From Actinoplanes italicus (GTDB lineage Bacteria > Actinomycetota > Actinomycetes > Mycobacteriales > Micromonosporaceae): 64,000 nucleotides of DNA. Location of the stretch: positions 310,001 through 374,000 of the forward strand of contig NZ_PVMZ01000008.1 of NCBI RefSeq assembly GCF_003001815.1. Direction: 5' to 3'. Below are positions 50,572-59,628 of the stretch, piece after piece. Each line of letters starts with the position of its first letter. Position 1 is the stretch's first letter. Below the pieces are notes generated by a model. The model ran no database searches. It was not told where the DNA came from and worked only from the letters and a program-made list of their open reading frames with translations. Made by a program: the position numbers and the translations under genes.

Positions 50572-51738
50572 ATGTCTGCCACCACCTCTCCCAGCGGCAA
50601 CTCCTCCGGACGAGCGTCCGTGCCCGGGCCGGGACGTCCCGATCGGGACTGGTCCCCGCGCGGTGGTGACGACGCTCAGGCTTCCGGCCCTCGTGGCCCC
50701 CGTCCGCCCGGCGGCACCGGCCGCGCCTACAACGGCAAGCGCGGGCCGCGGCCCCGCTGGGGTCGCATCGCGATCGTGGCGGGCGCGGTCGTCCTGGTCA
50801 TCGCCCTGGTGCTCGGCGTCGTGGCGTGGGGATACTTCTCCGGCCTCGACGACAACCTCAAGCGCACCAACGCCTTCACCGGCATCACGGCGGACCGGCC
50901 GGCCAAGCCCGTCGAGGGCGCCTTCAACATCCTGCTGATCGGCACCGACTCCCGTGACCCGGACGCGGTCCAGGACAAGGCGGGCAAGTGGCGCGCCGAC
51001 ACCCTGATCCTCATGCACGTGCCGGCGGACCACCAGTCGGCCCAGCTCATCTCGATCCCGCGTGACCTGTGGGTGAGCATCCCGACCGAGGACAACGCGC
51101 CGTGCAGCTCATCCAGCCGGGCGAAGATCAACGCGGCGTTCGCCTTCGGCGGCATCCCGCGGGCGATCCGCACCGTCGAGTGCCTGACCGATGTCCGCGT
51201 CGACCACGTCATGACGATCGACTTCGGCGGCTTCAAGGAGGTCACCGACGCACTGGGCGGTGTCGACCTCAAGGTCGAGCAGGACGCCAAGTCGATCCAC
51301 AAGCCGTTCCGCCAGTTCAAGAAGGGCACCATGCACATGGATGGTGCGACGGCCCTCGACTGGATCCGGCAGCGCTACCAGTTCCCCCGCGGCGACTTCG
51401 CCCGCATGCAGCACCAGCAGGACTTCTTGAAGGCACTGATGAACAAGGCGTCGAGCAGCGGCACGCTGACCAACCCGGTGAAGCTCAACAACTTCCTGAA
51501 CGCGGTGACCGAGGCCGTCACGGTCGACGAGACGTTCTCGATGAAGGACATGGCCCTGCAGTTCCGGAACCTGCGCGGGGAGAACCTCACCTTCATCACC
51601 AGCCCCAACAAGGGCAGCGAGACGATCAACGGCCAGTCGGTGGTGGTCAGTGACCGGGAGAAGGCGATCGCTCTCTACGAGGCGGTGGCCGCCGACAAAA
51701 TGGACGAATGGCTGAAAGCCAACCCGTCGAAGAAGTAA
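50572..51738 (+). CDS. LytR-CpsA-Psr (LCP) family glycopolymer ligase
   Basis: A 388-residue membrane-anchored enzyme. A Pro/Gly-rich cytoplasmic N-terminus (1-62) and one helix (65-88) precede the extracellular LCP domain: LIGTDSRDPDAV, RADTLILMHVPADHQSAQLI, SIPRDLWVSIP and the conserved DALGGVDLKV and DWIRQRYQFPRGDFARMQ. LCP proteins transfer lipid-linked glycopolymers (teichoic acids, arabinogalactan, capsule) to peptidoglycan, using the Arg and Asp residues for pyrophosphate. A second LCP gene lies 112 bp downstream. Confidence 0.95.
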   Translation: MSATTSPSGNSSGRASVPGPGRPDRDWSPRGGDDAQASGPRGPRPPGGTGRAYNGKRGPRPRWGRIAIVAGAVVLVIALVLGVVAWGYFSGLDDNLKRTNAFTGITADRPAKPVEGAFNILLIGTDSRDPDAVQDKAGKWRADTLILMHVPADHQSAQLISIPRDLWVSIPTEDNAPCSSSSRAKINAAFAFGGIPRAIRTVECLTDVRVDHVMTIDFGGFKEVTDALGGVDLKVEQDAKSIHKPFRQFKKGTMHMDGATALDWIRQRYQFPRGDFARMQHQQDFLKALMNKASSSGTLTNPVKLNNFLNAVTEAVTVDETFSMKDMALQFRNLRGENLTFITSPNKGSETINGQSVVVSDREKAIALYEAVAADKMDEWLKANPSKK

Positions 51739-51850
51739 CGATCCCTGTCAGCAGGCTGTGACTTCATTCTGAAACCAGAAAGATCTTCAGCTGACGTAGT
51801 AAGTGTCCGTAAGGTGATGCAGCCCCCGATCCCTCCCGATGGAGTGCTGC

Positions 51851-53005
51851 ATGACCGCCACGGCGTACCGGCAGTCGCCACCCGTCGTGCCACCGGCACC
51901 ACCCGAGAAGCCCCGCAGACGACGCGCACCGCTCTGGGCCAGGCTGAGCGCCACGGCCGGAGCGGTGTTGCTCGTCGCGAGCGTGGGCGGACTGGTCGGC
52001 GGCAAGATGCTGATCAGCCGGACGACCGCGACGATCGAGGTCAAAGACCTCACCGGCGACGCCAAGAAGACCGTCGAGGAGGGTGGCGGCGCCACCATCG
52101 AGGGTCCGATCGACCTGCTGCTGATGGGTGTCGACAAGCGCGCCAGCTGGGAAGACGACCAGCTGCACGCCGACACCATCATCATCCTGCACATCCCGGC
52201 GAGCCATGATCAGGCGTACCTCATCTCGGTCCCCCGGGACACCGAGGTCGAGGTGCCGGCCTTCCCGAAGAGCCGATACAGCGGTGGTAAGGCCAAGGCG
52301 ACGGAGGCGTTCTTCCACGGCGCCCAGAACGGCGCGGGAATGGCCGGCGGTGCACAGCTGCTCGCCAAGACGCTGAAGAACATGACCGGGATCAGCTTCG
52401 ACGGTGCCGCGATCATCAACTTCAACGGCTTCAAGGGCGTGATCGACGAGCTCGGCGGCGTGAACATGTGCGTCGACCAGCAGGTCACCTCGAAGCACCT
52501 GGGCCTGATCGACGGCAAGCCGGTCTATCTCACCGGCCCCTCGGCGACGAACCGGCCCTCGAAGCCGGTGGTGCACAAGGTGGGCTGCCGGCAGATGGAG
52601 GGCTGGGAGGCGCTCGACTACGCCCGCCAGCGCTACGGGCTCAAGAACGGTGACTACGACCGGCAGCGCCACCAGCAGCAGCTGCTCAAGTCGATGGCCA
52701 AGAAGGCGTCGGACAGCGGGGTGATGACCAACCCGCTCAAGCTCAGCTCGTTGATGAAGTCCGCCGGCAGCGCCTTCACCCTGGACATCGGCGACATCGA
52801 GCTCGCCGACTTCGCGCTGGGGCTCAAGGACGTCGCGGCCAACGACATGGTGCTGCTGCGGACCAACAGCGGAACGTTCTCCAGCAACGGCAGCGGGCGC
52901 GAGGAGTTCAACGAGATCAGCCTGCAGATGTTCCAGGCGACGAAGAAGGACACGCTGGCCCAGTTCGTCCTCGACCACCCCGAGGTGGTCGCGAACGAGA
53001 AGTAG
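51851..53005 (+). CDS. LytR-CpsA-Psr (LCP) family glycopolymer ligase, second copy
   Basis: A 384-residue paralogue with a short Pro-rich N-terminus, one transmembrane helix (about 30-52) and an LCP domain: LLMGVDKRASWEDDQLHADT, ISVPRDTEVEVP, ELGGVNMCVDQ and DYARQRYGLKNGDYDRQRHQ. The spacing and differing N-termini suggest an old duplication with separate glycopolymer substrates. GGAG precedes ATG 51851. Together with the polyprenyl glycosylphosphotransferase and GT4 genes it points to wall-linked polysaccharide assembly. Confidence 0.94.
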   Translation: MTATAYRQSPPVVPPAPPEKPRRRRAPLWARLSATAGAVLLVASVGGLVGGKMLISRTTATIEVKDLTGDAKKTVEEGGGATIEGPIDLLLMGVDKRASWEDDQLHADTIIILHIPASHDQAYLISVPRDTEVEVPAFPKSRYSGGKAKATEAFFHGAQNGAGMAGGAQLLAKTLKNMTGISFDGAAIINFNGFKGVIDELGGVNMCVDQQVTSKHLGLIDGKPVYLTGPSATNRPSKPVVHKVGCRQMEGWEALDYARQRYGLKNGDYDRQRHQQQLLKSMAKKASDSGVMTNPLKLSSLMKSAGSAFTLDIGDIELADFALGLKDVAANDMVLLRTNSGTFSSNGSGREEFNEISLQMFQATKKDTLAQFVLDHPEVVANEK

Positions 53006-53072
53006 CCCCTCCGGCCACCCCGACCCCCGCCCCTGGAACGGACCGCAAGCAGACCCCTTTAGGCTTGTCTGT

Positions 53073-53408
53073 GTGTTCGGACCTCAGGTTCCCAGCGTGA
53101 CCGCTGATCAAGTCGCCCCCGGCGCCTACCTGCTCGACGTGCGCGAGCCCGACGAGTGGGAGGCCGGCCACGCGCCCGGCGCCCACCACCTGCCGATGAT
53201 GGAGGTGCCGGCCCGGATGGCGGAGGTGCCGACCGACGACGAGGTGATCGTGGTGTGCCGCGCCGGCGGCCGCTCCGGCCAGGTCGTGGCCTACCTGATG
53301 AACAACGGGTGGGACAACGTGCGCAACCTCGACGGCGGCATGCAGTCGTGGGCCGCCGCCGGCAAAGACGTCGTCACCGACAACGGGCAGCCGGCCCGCG
53401 TGCTGTGA
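53073..53408 (+). CDS. Rhodanese-like domain protein
   Basis: A 111-residue single-domain rhodanese. The strand YLLDVREPDEWEAGHAPGAH leads to the active loop VCRAGGRSGQV with C62 as the persulfide-carrying cysteine, and NLDGGMQSWAAAG closes the fold. It moves sulfane sulfur, the acceptor unknown. GTG 53073 begins it. It overlaps the GDPD gene as GTGA. Confidence 0.93.
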   Translation: MFGPQVPSVTADQVAPGAYLLDVREPDEWEAGHAPGAHHLPMMEVPARMAEVPTDDEVIVVCRAGGRSGQVVAYLMNNGWDNVRNLDGGMQSWAAAGKDVVTDNGQPARVL

Positions 53409-54196
53409 GCTCCGGGTACCGCCCCCTCGTCTTCGCGCACCGCGGAGGCGCCGACGCACTGCCCGAGCACACGCTCGGCGCCTACCTCCGCGCGCTCGAA
53501 GAGGGCGCGGACGGGCTGGAGTGCGACATCCGGCTGACCCGGGACGGCCATCTCGTCTGCGTGCACGACAGCAAGCTGGACCGCACCAGCAACGGCCGGG
53601 GGCGGGTCAGCTCGAAGACGCTGGCCGAGCTGGACGCGCTGAACTTCGGCTCGTGGCATCCCGGTTACCCGGCCGACGCCGAACTCCCCGACCTGTCCCG
53701 GCTGCTCACTCTGGAGCGGCTGCTGGACGCGGTCCGGTCCTACGGGCGTCCGGTCCGGCTGCTGATCGAGACGAAACACCCGTCCCGATACGGCGCCGAG
53801 GTGGAGCGACGACTGATCCGGATGCTCCGCCACTTCGGCCTGGCCGATCCGAAACCGGACGACGACGTACAGATCACCGTGATGTCGTTCGCCGCGCTCG
53901 CGTTGCGCCGCGTCCGGGCACAGGCGCCGAGCCTGCCGACGGTCTATCTGATGGAGCTCGTGCCGCCCGGTGCCGGCCGTGGGCGGCTGCCGTTCGGCGC
54001 CCGCACCGCCGGGCCGGGTGTCGAGCTGATCCGGGCACGTCCCGCACTGTTGCCGGCGATCAAGGCGGCAGGACATCGGGTGTACGTCTGGACGGTCAAC
54101 GAGTCCGAGGACCTGGATCTGGTGCTGGAGCATCGTGTGGACGGAGTGATCACCGACCGGCCACGCTTCGTGCTGGACCGGCTCGGTCGGCTGTGA
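53405..54196 (+). CDS. Glycerophosphodiester phosphodiesterase
   Basis: 263 residues. The GDPD catalytic blocks are FAHRGGADALPEHTLGAYLR (His-Arg and Glu ligands) and GLECDIRLTRDGHLVCVHD (Glu, Asp and second catalytic His), with LIETKHPSRYG and a final VYVWTVNESEDLDLVLEHRV. No signal peptide is seen, so it is likely cytoplasmic. It hydrolyses glycerophosphodiesters to glycerol phosphate and an alcohol. GTG 53405 overlaps the rhodanese stop. Confidence 0.95.
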   Translation: MSSGYRPLVFAHRGGADALPEHTLGAYLRALEEGADGLECDIRLTRDGHLVCVHDSKLDRTSNGRGRVSSKTLAELDALNFGSWHPGYPADAELPDLSRLLTLERLLDAVRSYGRPVRLLIETKHPSRYGAEVERRLIRMLRHFGLADPKPDDDVQITVMSFAALALRRVRAQAPSLPTVYLMELVPPGAGRGRLPFGARTAGPGVELIRARPALLPAIKAAGHRVYVWTVNESEDLDLVLEHRVDGVITDRPRFVLDRLGRL

Positions 54197-54280
54197 CGTG
54201 CGCCACTGGGTGCCGTTCGACATCAGGATTCGCTTAGGTTCATCTGCACAAATCCCGATGAGCGAGGCAAACTCGCAGGC

Positions 54281-55432
54281 ATGCCGGACCGCCCCGATTA
54301 TGCGGCCCTGACCCGCGGTCAGGTCGCGGTCCTCCATCGCGTCAACTCCGGCGACGCCGGGCTGTCAGTGCTCCAGCAGCTGGTCCGGCTCGCCGAGGAG
54401 GCGCTCGGTGCCCGCGGCGCCCTCTTCGCCGAGTTCGCGGAGGACCACGCCCGGATCATCGCGGTCACCGGGGTGTGCACGCCGGCGCTCGGCCGCCGGG
54501 TGGAGCAACCGGCCGACGACGAACTGACCGGCCTTCTCGACGACGGCGAGCTGCCGTACATGCTCGGCGCCCCATGCCCGCAGGGCAGCAGGACGGCCGG
54601 TTCCCTGCGCGTCTGGTTCGACACGGCGGCCGGTGAGCCCGGCCCCGAGCACCGCGCCGTGCTGGACCTGCTGGCCCGCCTGGTCGGCCGGCTCTACGCG
54701 GCCGGCGCCGGGCTTCCCGCACACGGCGAGCCCGCGCCCGAGGAGGCCCGCCGCGAGGCGGACCGCGACCTCTGGGTGGCGGTCACCAGCCACGAGCTGC
54801 GCACCCCGGTCACCGTGATCAAGGGGTACGCCGACACGCTCACCAACCACTGGGACAGCGTCGACGAGCCCGGCCGCCGCGAGGCGGTCCGGGTGATCGG
54901 CACCCGGGCCGGGGAGCTGGCCCGCCTCGTGGACCGGCTGCTCTCCGCCGCCAGCGAGGAGGACGGTTCCGTCGGAGCCTTCCCGACCGGGCCGTTCGAC
55001 CTGGTCGAGGCGCTGCGTGCGGCGGCTGCGGAGATACCCGGCGATCTCCGGGGACGGCTGCTGCTGGCCGACTTGCCGGCGGATCTGCCGAAGGCGTACG
55101 GCAATCGGAATTCGATCGCGACGATCCTCACCGAGCTGGTCACCAATGCGGAGAAGTACTCGGAGCCGGAGACGACGGTCGAGGTGTGCGCCGGGGCCGA
55201 CGACGACACGCTCCGCTTCCGGGTCTCCGACCTGGGTGCGGGCATCGCCCCGGAGCATGTGGAACACGCCTTCGACCGATACTGGCAGGCCGATTCCGGA
55301 CACCACCGGGCCGGTGCCGGGCTCGGCCTCTATCTGGTCCGGCGGCTGGTCGAACGGCAGAACGGCTGGGTGTCGCTGCGCCCCCGGGAGGGTGGCGGCA
55401 CGGTCGCCGAAGTCCGCCTGCCTCGCGCCTGA
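54281..55432 (+). CDS. Soluble GAF-type sensor histidine kinase
   Basis: A 383-residue kinase with no transmembrane helix. A GAF-like N-terminal domain (about 25-135) has FAEDHARIIAVTGVCTP. The HisKA domain has H171 in VTSHELRTPVTVIKGYADTL. HATPase_c shows ELVTNAEKYSEPETTV, DLGAGIAPEHVEHAFDRYWQ and GAGLGLYLVRRL. No response regulator is adjacent, so it is an orphan kinase sensing a cytoplasmic ligand or redox state. Confidence 0.93.
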   Translation: MPDRPDYAALTRGQVAVLHRVNSGDAGLSVLQQLVRLAEEALGARGALFAEFAEDHARIIAVTGVCTPALGRRVEQPADDELTGLLDDGELPYMLGAPCPQGSRTAGSLRVWFDTAAGEPGPEHRAVLDLLARLVGRLYAAGAGLPAHGEPAPEEARREADRDLWVAVTSHELRTPVTVIKGYADTLTNHWDSVDEPGRREAVRVIGTRAGELARLVDRLLSAASEEDGSVGAFPTGPFDLVEALRAAAAEIPGDLRGRLLLADLPADLPKAYGNRNSIATILTELVTNAEKYSEPETTVEVCAGADDDTLRFRVSDLGAGIAPEHVEHAFDRYWQADSGHHRAGAGLGLYLVRRLVERQNGWVSLRPREGGGTVAEVRLPRA

Positions 55433-55505
55433 GACACGGACGGGCGACACGCTTGGGTGGCCCACGTCACCGGTTCGCGGGAGTGACCGCTTAGGCTGGT
55501 TCCCC

Positions 55506-56381
55506 GTGAGCAAGCGTCGCAAGTCCCGCGAGACCGCACCGAAGACGAAGGTGCGTGACATCTTCGTGGCCCGCCCGTTCGAGGGCCTGGCCGACGAACC
55601 GGAGTGGGTCGCCCTGCGCGAGCTGGTGCCGGCCGCCTCGGCGCCGCTGACCCTGAAGCCGGAGATCATCGAAGAGTACGGCGACCGCCCGGTCACCCTC
55701 TCCACGGTGCTGCCGATGGCGTGGCCGGCCATGTCCCGCCGCGACGGGGCGGTCTTCATCGGTCTGCAGCGGCACGTCCAGTCCGGTGACGTCTCCCGTG
55801 ACCTGGCCGCCGCCGCTCTGAGCGCCCTGCAGACCGAGCCCGGCACCACCGTGTCGGTGCCGTCGTTGCCCGGTGAGGGCCTGCGGCTGCAGGACATCCT
55901 GGTCGACCAGCCGCTCGAGATCACCATGCACGAGGGTTTCGAGTTCTGGCTGGACGCCGACCAGATGCAGGACAACACCGTGAAGGCGTCGCTGGAGCGG
56001 GCCAACGCGTCGATCTACCCGACCGTGCGGCTGGCCGCGGCCAAGGCGGCGTACTGGTGCCGGGTCGCGCCTGACAAGAGCCACGTCCGCTGGGTGCTGA
56101 GCGAGCCGGAGGACAAGGCGCTCGACGCCCTGGCCCGGCTCTCCGCCTCAGGTGACCTGCTGCTCGGCGAGGGCACCAAGTTCGCCGGCATGTTCCGGGC
56201 GCACGGCCTTCTCGTCCCCGTGTGGGACGTGCCGGGCGAGCCGGAGGGCACCGAGTTCGAGGCCCCGCTGGCCGACTTCGCCAAGCGCTACACCGACATC
56301 CTGGCCGTCGACGAGCCACTCGACGCCGCCGCTCGGCGCGCGAAGCAGGGCCTGATCGGCCGCCAGCTCACGCTGCGCTGA
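55506..56381 (+). CDS. DUF5926 family protein
   Basis: 291 residues, soluble, beginning with a basic tail SKRRKSRETAPKTKVRD. The body (RPFEGLADEPEWVALRELVP; LPMAWPAMSRRDGAVFIGLQ; HEGFEFWLDADQ) is the conserved actinobacterial DUF5926 pattern, typically near pheA/serS in this group. Function is unknown. GTG 55506 is the first in-frame start beyond the promoter and gives the basic tail. It is convergent with the arginine deiminase gene 26 bp away. Confidence 0.88.
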   Translation: MSKRRKSRETAPKTKVRDIFVARPFEGLADEPEWVALRELVPAASAPLTLKPEIIEEYGDRPVTLSTVLPMAWPAMSRRDGAVFIGLQRHVQSGDVSRDLAAAALSALQTEPGTTVSVPSLPGEGLRLQDILVDQPLEITMHEGFEFWLDADQMQDNTVKASLERANASIYPTVRLAAAKAAYWCRVAPDKSHVRWVLSEPEDKALDALARLSASGDLLLGEGTKFAGMFRAHGLLVPVWDVPGEPEGTEFEAPLADFAKRYTDILAVDEPLDAAARRAKQGLIGRQLTLR

Positions 56382-56406
56382 TCGTACGAACGCCGGATCT
56401 TGATCT

Positions 56407-57597
56407 TTAGCGAAGCGGGTCTCGCTGGATGGGGCAACTCATGCATCGGGGCCCGCCTCGGCCGGAGCCCAACTCGGAGCCGCTGATTCGGACCACCTCG
56501 ATGCCGGCTCGTTCGAGCTGGGCGTTGGTCTCGACGTTGCGTTCGTAGGCGACGCAGAGCCGGGGTGCGATGGCGAGGGTGTTGTTGCCGTCGTCCCACT
56601 GTTCACGTTCGGCGGTGACCGGATCGAGCCCGGTGTCGATGACCCGCAGCCGGTCGATGCCCATCGCCTCGGCCGCCGCCTCCAGGAACGGCCGCGGCGA
56701 CCCGATCCTCAGCTCGCCGCCGGGACCGCCGGTGACCGTCCACGCCCGCAGGCTGTCCGCCAGGTTGGGATACATCACCACGGCGTCGACGTCCACCATG
56801 GTGCAGACGGTGTCCAGGTGCATGGTGGCGCGTTCCTGGGCGATCGGCACGGCCAGCACGGTGTGCGCGAGACCGGCGGCGATGACCCGCTGGGCGAGGC
56901 GCTCGGCACCGGCCGGGGTGGTCCGCTCGCCGACCCCGATGGCCAGCACCCGCGGTGCCAGCACCAGTACGTCTCCGCCCTCGACGTGCTCGAGCGAGGG
57001 GTCGAAGAGCAACTCGGTCCCGGCGAAACGCGGGTGATGCCGGTAGACGGCGTGGGTGAGTGTGGTCTCCCGGCGCCGGGCCGGCATCGCGAGGCTGGTG
57101 ACCGCCACCCGATCACCCACCCACACCGAGGAGTCACGGGTGAACAGCAGGTTGGGCAGGGGATCGATGACGAAGTCGTGCCGGTCCATCATCTCGTAGA
57201 CCAGACCGCCGCCTCCCGGCTTGATCTCGTCATGGGCCAGGCCCGCCACGAGCACCTCGGCCAGGCGTTCGGCGTCCTGATCGGCCAGGTAGCCGGCGAC
57301 CGTGGCCCGCAGCGAGTCGCCGAGCCGCCGGGCGGCCAGGACGCCGGCGGTCAGCTCCGCACGGGCCTCGGGCAGGGTCAGCGTCTCGGCGAGCAGGTCG
57401 CCGAGATAGAGCACCTCGACCCCGCGGCCACGCAGGGCCTCGGCGAACGCGTCGTGCTCCTCCTGGGCCCGGCTCACCCAGGGGATCCCGTCGAAGAGCA
57501 GGGAGTCGTTGTTGCGAGGGGTCAGTCGTGCGAGTTCCGCTGACGGACGATGCAGCAGTACGGTACGGAGGCGGCTGACTTCACTGTCGACGTACAC
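56407..57597 (-). CDS. arcA: Arginine deiminase
   Basis: A 396-residue amidinotransferase-fold enzyme converting arginine to citrulline and ammonia. Catalytic blocks are LPNLLFTRDSSVWVGD, the EGGD and MHLDTVCTMVDVD stretches, DDGNNTLAIAPR and the nucleophile C385 in GPRCMSCPIQRDPLR. No arcB, arcC or arcD lies next to it, so it may serve nitrogen supply or acid resistance rather than a complete ADI pathway. It has its own promoter in the gap upstream. Confidence 0.96.
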   Translation of the reverse strand: MYVDSEVSRLRTVLLHRPSAELARLTPRNNDSLLFDGIPWVSRAQEEHDAFAEALRGRGVEVLYLGDLLAETLTLPEARAELTAGVLAARRLGDSLRATVAGYLADQDAERLAEVLVAGLAHDEIKPGGGGLVYEMMDRHDFVIDPLPNLLFTRDSSVWVGDRVAVTSLAMPARRRETTLTHAVYRHHPRFAGTELLFDPSLEHVEGGDVLVLAPRVLAIGVGERTTPAGAERLAQRVIAAGLAHTVLAVPIAQERATMHLDTVCTMVDVDAVVMYPNLADSLRAWTVTGGPGGELRIGSPRPFLEAAAEAMGIDRLRVIDTGLDPVTAEREQWDDGNNTLAIAPRLCVAYERNVETNAQLERAGIEVVRISGSELGSGRGGPRCMSCPIQRDPLR

Positions 57598-57705
57598 AGG
57601 CCTGACGTTAGTCCGTACCGAGCGCTATCGGGCCGTGACGTTGTGACTAGATCTTGGGACGGCCATGCATCAGCTGTGGGCGAGGGATAGCTTGGAAAGG
57701 TGCAG

Positions 57706-57795
57706 ATGCACCATCCGAAAGAAGATGTTGTCGTGAATGCGGCATTCATCCATACTCATTCCTCTTTCTTTCCCGCCCGTCGCCCTGTTCCGTAG
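57706..57795 (+). CDS. Possible 29-codon small protein or leader peptide
   Basis: AAAGG lies five bases before ATG 57706 in the 260-bp gap between the arcA start and the NERD-like gene. The short frame reads MHHPKEDVVVNAAFIHTHSS and ends FFPARRPVP. It is His-rich, less GC-rich than its surroundings and followed 62 bases later by the next gene's start. No named family is recognised. It may be a regulatory leader or chance. Confidence 0.35.
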   Translation: MHHPKEDVVVNAAFIHTHSSFFPARRPVP

Positions 57796-57857
57796 GGACA
57801 CGAGCACGTACGGTAGTTGGAAAAGAGAGCCCGACTGACCTTTTGCCGGAGGTCGCA

Positions 57858-58595
57858 GTGACTGTCTTCCCCGCCCGCCCCGCGCTGCCCATGCCGTCCC
57901 AAACGCTCACACCCGCCGATCGAAGGCATCCGTCCCTCCTCGAGGACACTCAGCGGATGCCGACCCCGGCCGAGTGGGCGCGCCGCCGTCGCGCCGAGCG
58001 AGGTGCCCGTCGCCTCGAGGCCGCCGGAGCACGCGCACTCACCCGCCTCGACCGCCTCGGACCGAACTGGCACATCGTGGACTGGCCTCGGACCGATGTC
58101 TCGCATGCCCTCTACGAGCCCAACCCGGCCGACGAGCGCGCCGGCTTCCTGGCGATCGGCCCCGGCGGCATCTACGCCGTCACGGTCGTCGACCACGGTC
58201 GCTCCCGCGTTCTGATCGCCGGTGACGTGGTGCAGATCAACGGAAAACGCCCGGAGTACGTGAACGAGGCGCGCCGTGACGCCCGTCGTGCCGCCAAGGC
58301 CCTCACCGCCGTCGTCGGGCTCAACGTCCCGGTGACCGCCGTGCTGACCTTCGTGGGCTCGGGCGTGATCAGCGTCCACGGTCTGCCCAAGGACTGTCTC
58401 GTCTCCACCGACAAGGAGCTCGACCGCCTGCTGATCGCGGGTGGGGCGAAGATCTCCCCGTCCACCGCGAACAAGCTGTCCGCCGTCGCCCACCACCCGG
58501 GCACCTGGTCGAACGCACCCTATCGGCCGGGTCACGACTACTCTTCGTACGGCAGCGGACAGGCGCCCGCTGACAAGCGGCTCAGCCGCCGGTAA
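57858..58595 (+). CDS. NERD-like (nuclease-related domain) protein
   Basis: 245 residues. A polar N-terminus is followed by a basic helix AEWARRRRAERGARRLEAAG. A NERD-like core has ADERAGFLAIGPGGIYAVTV and a later VPVTAVLTFVGSGVISVHGL. The usual catalytic lysine after that strand (DTK in typical NERD) reads VVDHG here, so nuclease activity is doubtful. GTG 57858 has CCGGAGG upstream. It is a single gene, role unknown. Confidence 0.72.
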   Translation: MTVFPARPALPMPSQTLTPADRRHPSLLEDTQRMPTPAEWARRRRAERGARRLEAAGARALTRLDRLGPNWHIVDWPRTDVSHALYEPNPADERAGFLAIGPGGIYAVTVVDHGRSRVLIAGDVVQINGKRPEYVNEARRDARRAAKALTAVVGLNVPVTAVLTFVGSGVISVHGLPKDCLVSTDKELDRLLIAGGAKISPSTANKLSAVAHHPGTWSNAPYRPGHDYSSYGSGQAPADKRLSRR

Positions 58596-58669
58596 CGTTC
58601 CTTGCGACGCCGTCGACGGCCGGCGCGGGAGCGTCGGCCGTCGGTGTGGAGTGGAGCGAGGAGGAGCCG

Positions 58670-59131
58670 GTGGCGCATGTTGAGCTCTCCCTCTCGGGAG
58701 CATTCGTCCCCCAGGCCCGGACACCGTCGGAGGCCGAGTTCATCACCAGCGTCGAGCGCTGGTCGATGACGGTCGCGACCGCCGACGAGCCTTGCCTGGT
58801 GATCGACGTCGACGGCTCGATACTCGCGGTGTCGCCGTCCTGCAGTGAGCTGCTCGGCCTGGGCAAGCCGGCCGACGCGCTCGGCCTGCGGCTCAGCACC
58901 GCGCTGCATCTCATCGATTTCACCGCGGGCGGCGGCCGCTTGGAGGAGCCTGAGGCGGAGAACATCCCGCCGCTGCTGGCGCTCCGCAGCGAGCGGCTGG
59001 CCCGCGGCCTGATCCGGGTCGTGCCGGGCAAGGGTGAACCACCGCTCACGGTCGATGCGATCTCGACACCGTTGATGGCCGGAGACCGGATCGGCGGGAC
59101 TCTGACCTTCCTGTCCCCGGTACGCTACTGA
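58670..59131 (+). CDS. PAS-domain-like protein
   Basis: 153 residues. EPCLVIDVDGSILAVSPSCS with ELLGLGKPADALGL is a PAS core start, and RIGGTLTFLSPVRY is its last strand. No output domain is attached, so it is a stand-alone sensor or partner protein. GTG 58670 is preferred over an earlier GTG at 58646 because GAGGAGGAG lies just before it. Confidence 0.72.
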   Translation: MAHVELSLSGAFVPQARTPSEAEFITSVERWSMTVATADEPCLVIDVDGSILAVSPSCSELLGLGKPADALGLRLSTALHLIDFTAGGGRLEEPEAENIPPLLALRSERLARGLIRVVPGKGEPPLTVDAISTPLMAGDRIGGTLTFLSPVRY

Positions 59132-59214
59132 CGTCCCATTTGTTCGCTACGGTGTGTCGTTTACCGCACTTCGCAACCATTGGTTGTCACAAAACCGCAA
59201 CGTAGTCTGCGAAC

Positions 59215-59604
59215 ATGCTCGATCTAGACCTGTTACCGGGTGAATACGCGGTGTGTCGGCTTCCCGCCGGTTCCGCTCTCCCCGCCTCGCTGACCGCAGG
59301 TCCGGACGACAAGACCGTCATCTCGGTGACCTGGGGTGTCGACGAGCTCTCGGTCATCTGCCCGAACGACCGGGTGCCCCCGGACGCGGTCGCCGACACC
59401 GCCTGGCGATGTCTGCGCGTGGCCGACGACCTCAACCTGGCCATGACCGGGGTGCTCGCCTCGCTGGTCGGTCCGCTCGCCGAGGCCCGCGTCAACATCG
59501 TGACCTTCTCGACGTACGACACTGATTACCTACTCGTTCCCACCGTCCGGCTGACCGAGGCGGTCAACACGCTCACCGCTGCGGGCCATCGGATCGCCAG
59601 CTGA
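59215..59604 (+). CDS. ACT-domain protein
   Basis: 129 residues with two tandem ACT-like halves: YAVCRLPAGSALPASLTAGP with TWGVDELSVICPNDRVP, and TGVLASLVGPLAEARVNIVT with FSTYDTDYLLVP. This is the small ACT protein (CASTOR-like layout) that binds amino acids in many bacteria. It lies shortly upstream of pheA, itself ending in an ACT domain. The ligand is unknown. Confidence 0.85.
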   Translation: MLDLDLLPGEYAVCRLPAGSALPASLTAGPDDKTVISVTWGVDELSVICPNDRVPPDAVADTAWRCLRVADDLNLAMTGVLASLVGPLAEARVNIVTFSTYDTDYLLVPTVRLTEAVNTLTAAGHRIAS

Positions 59605-59628
59605 CGCTCCGGCTCCTACCATGAGCGC

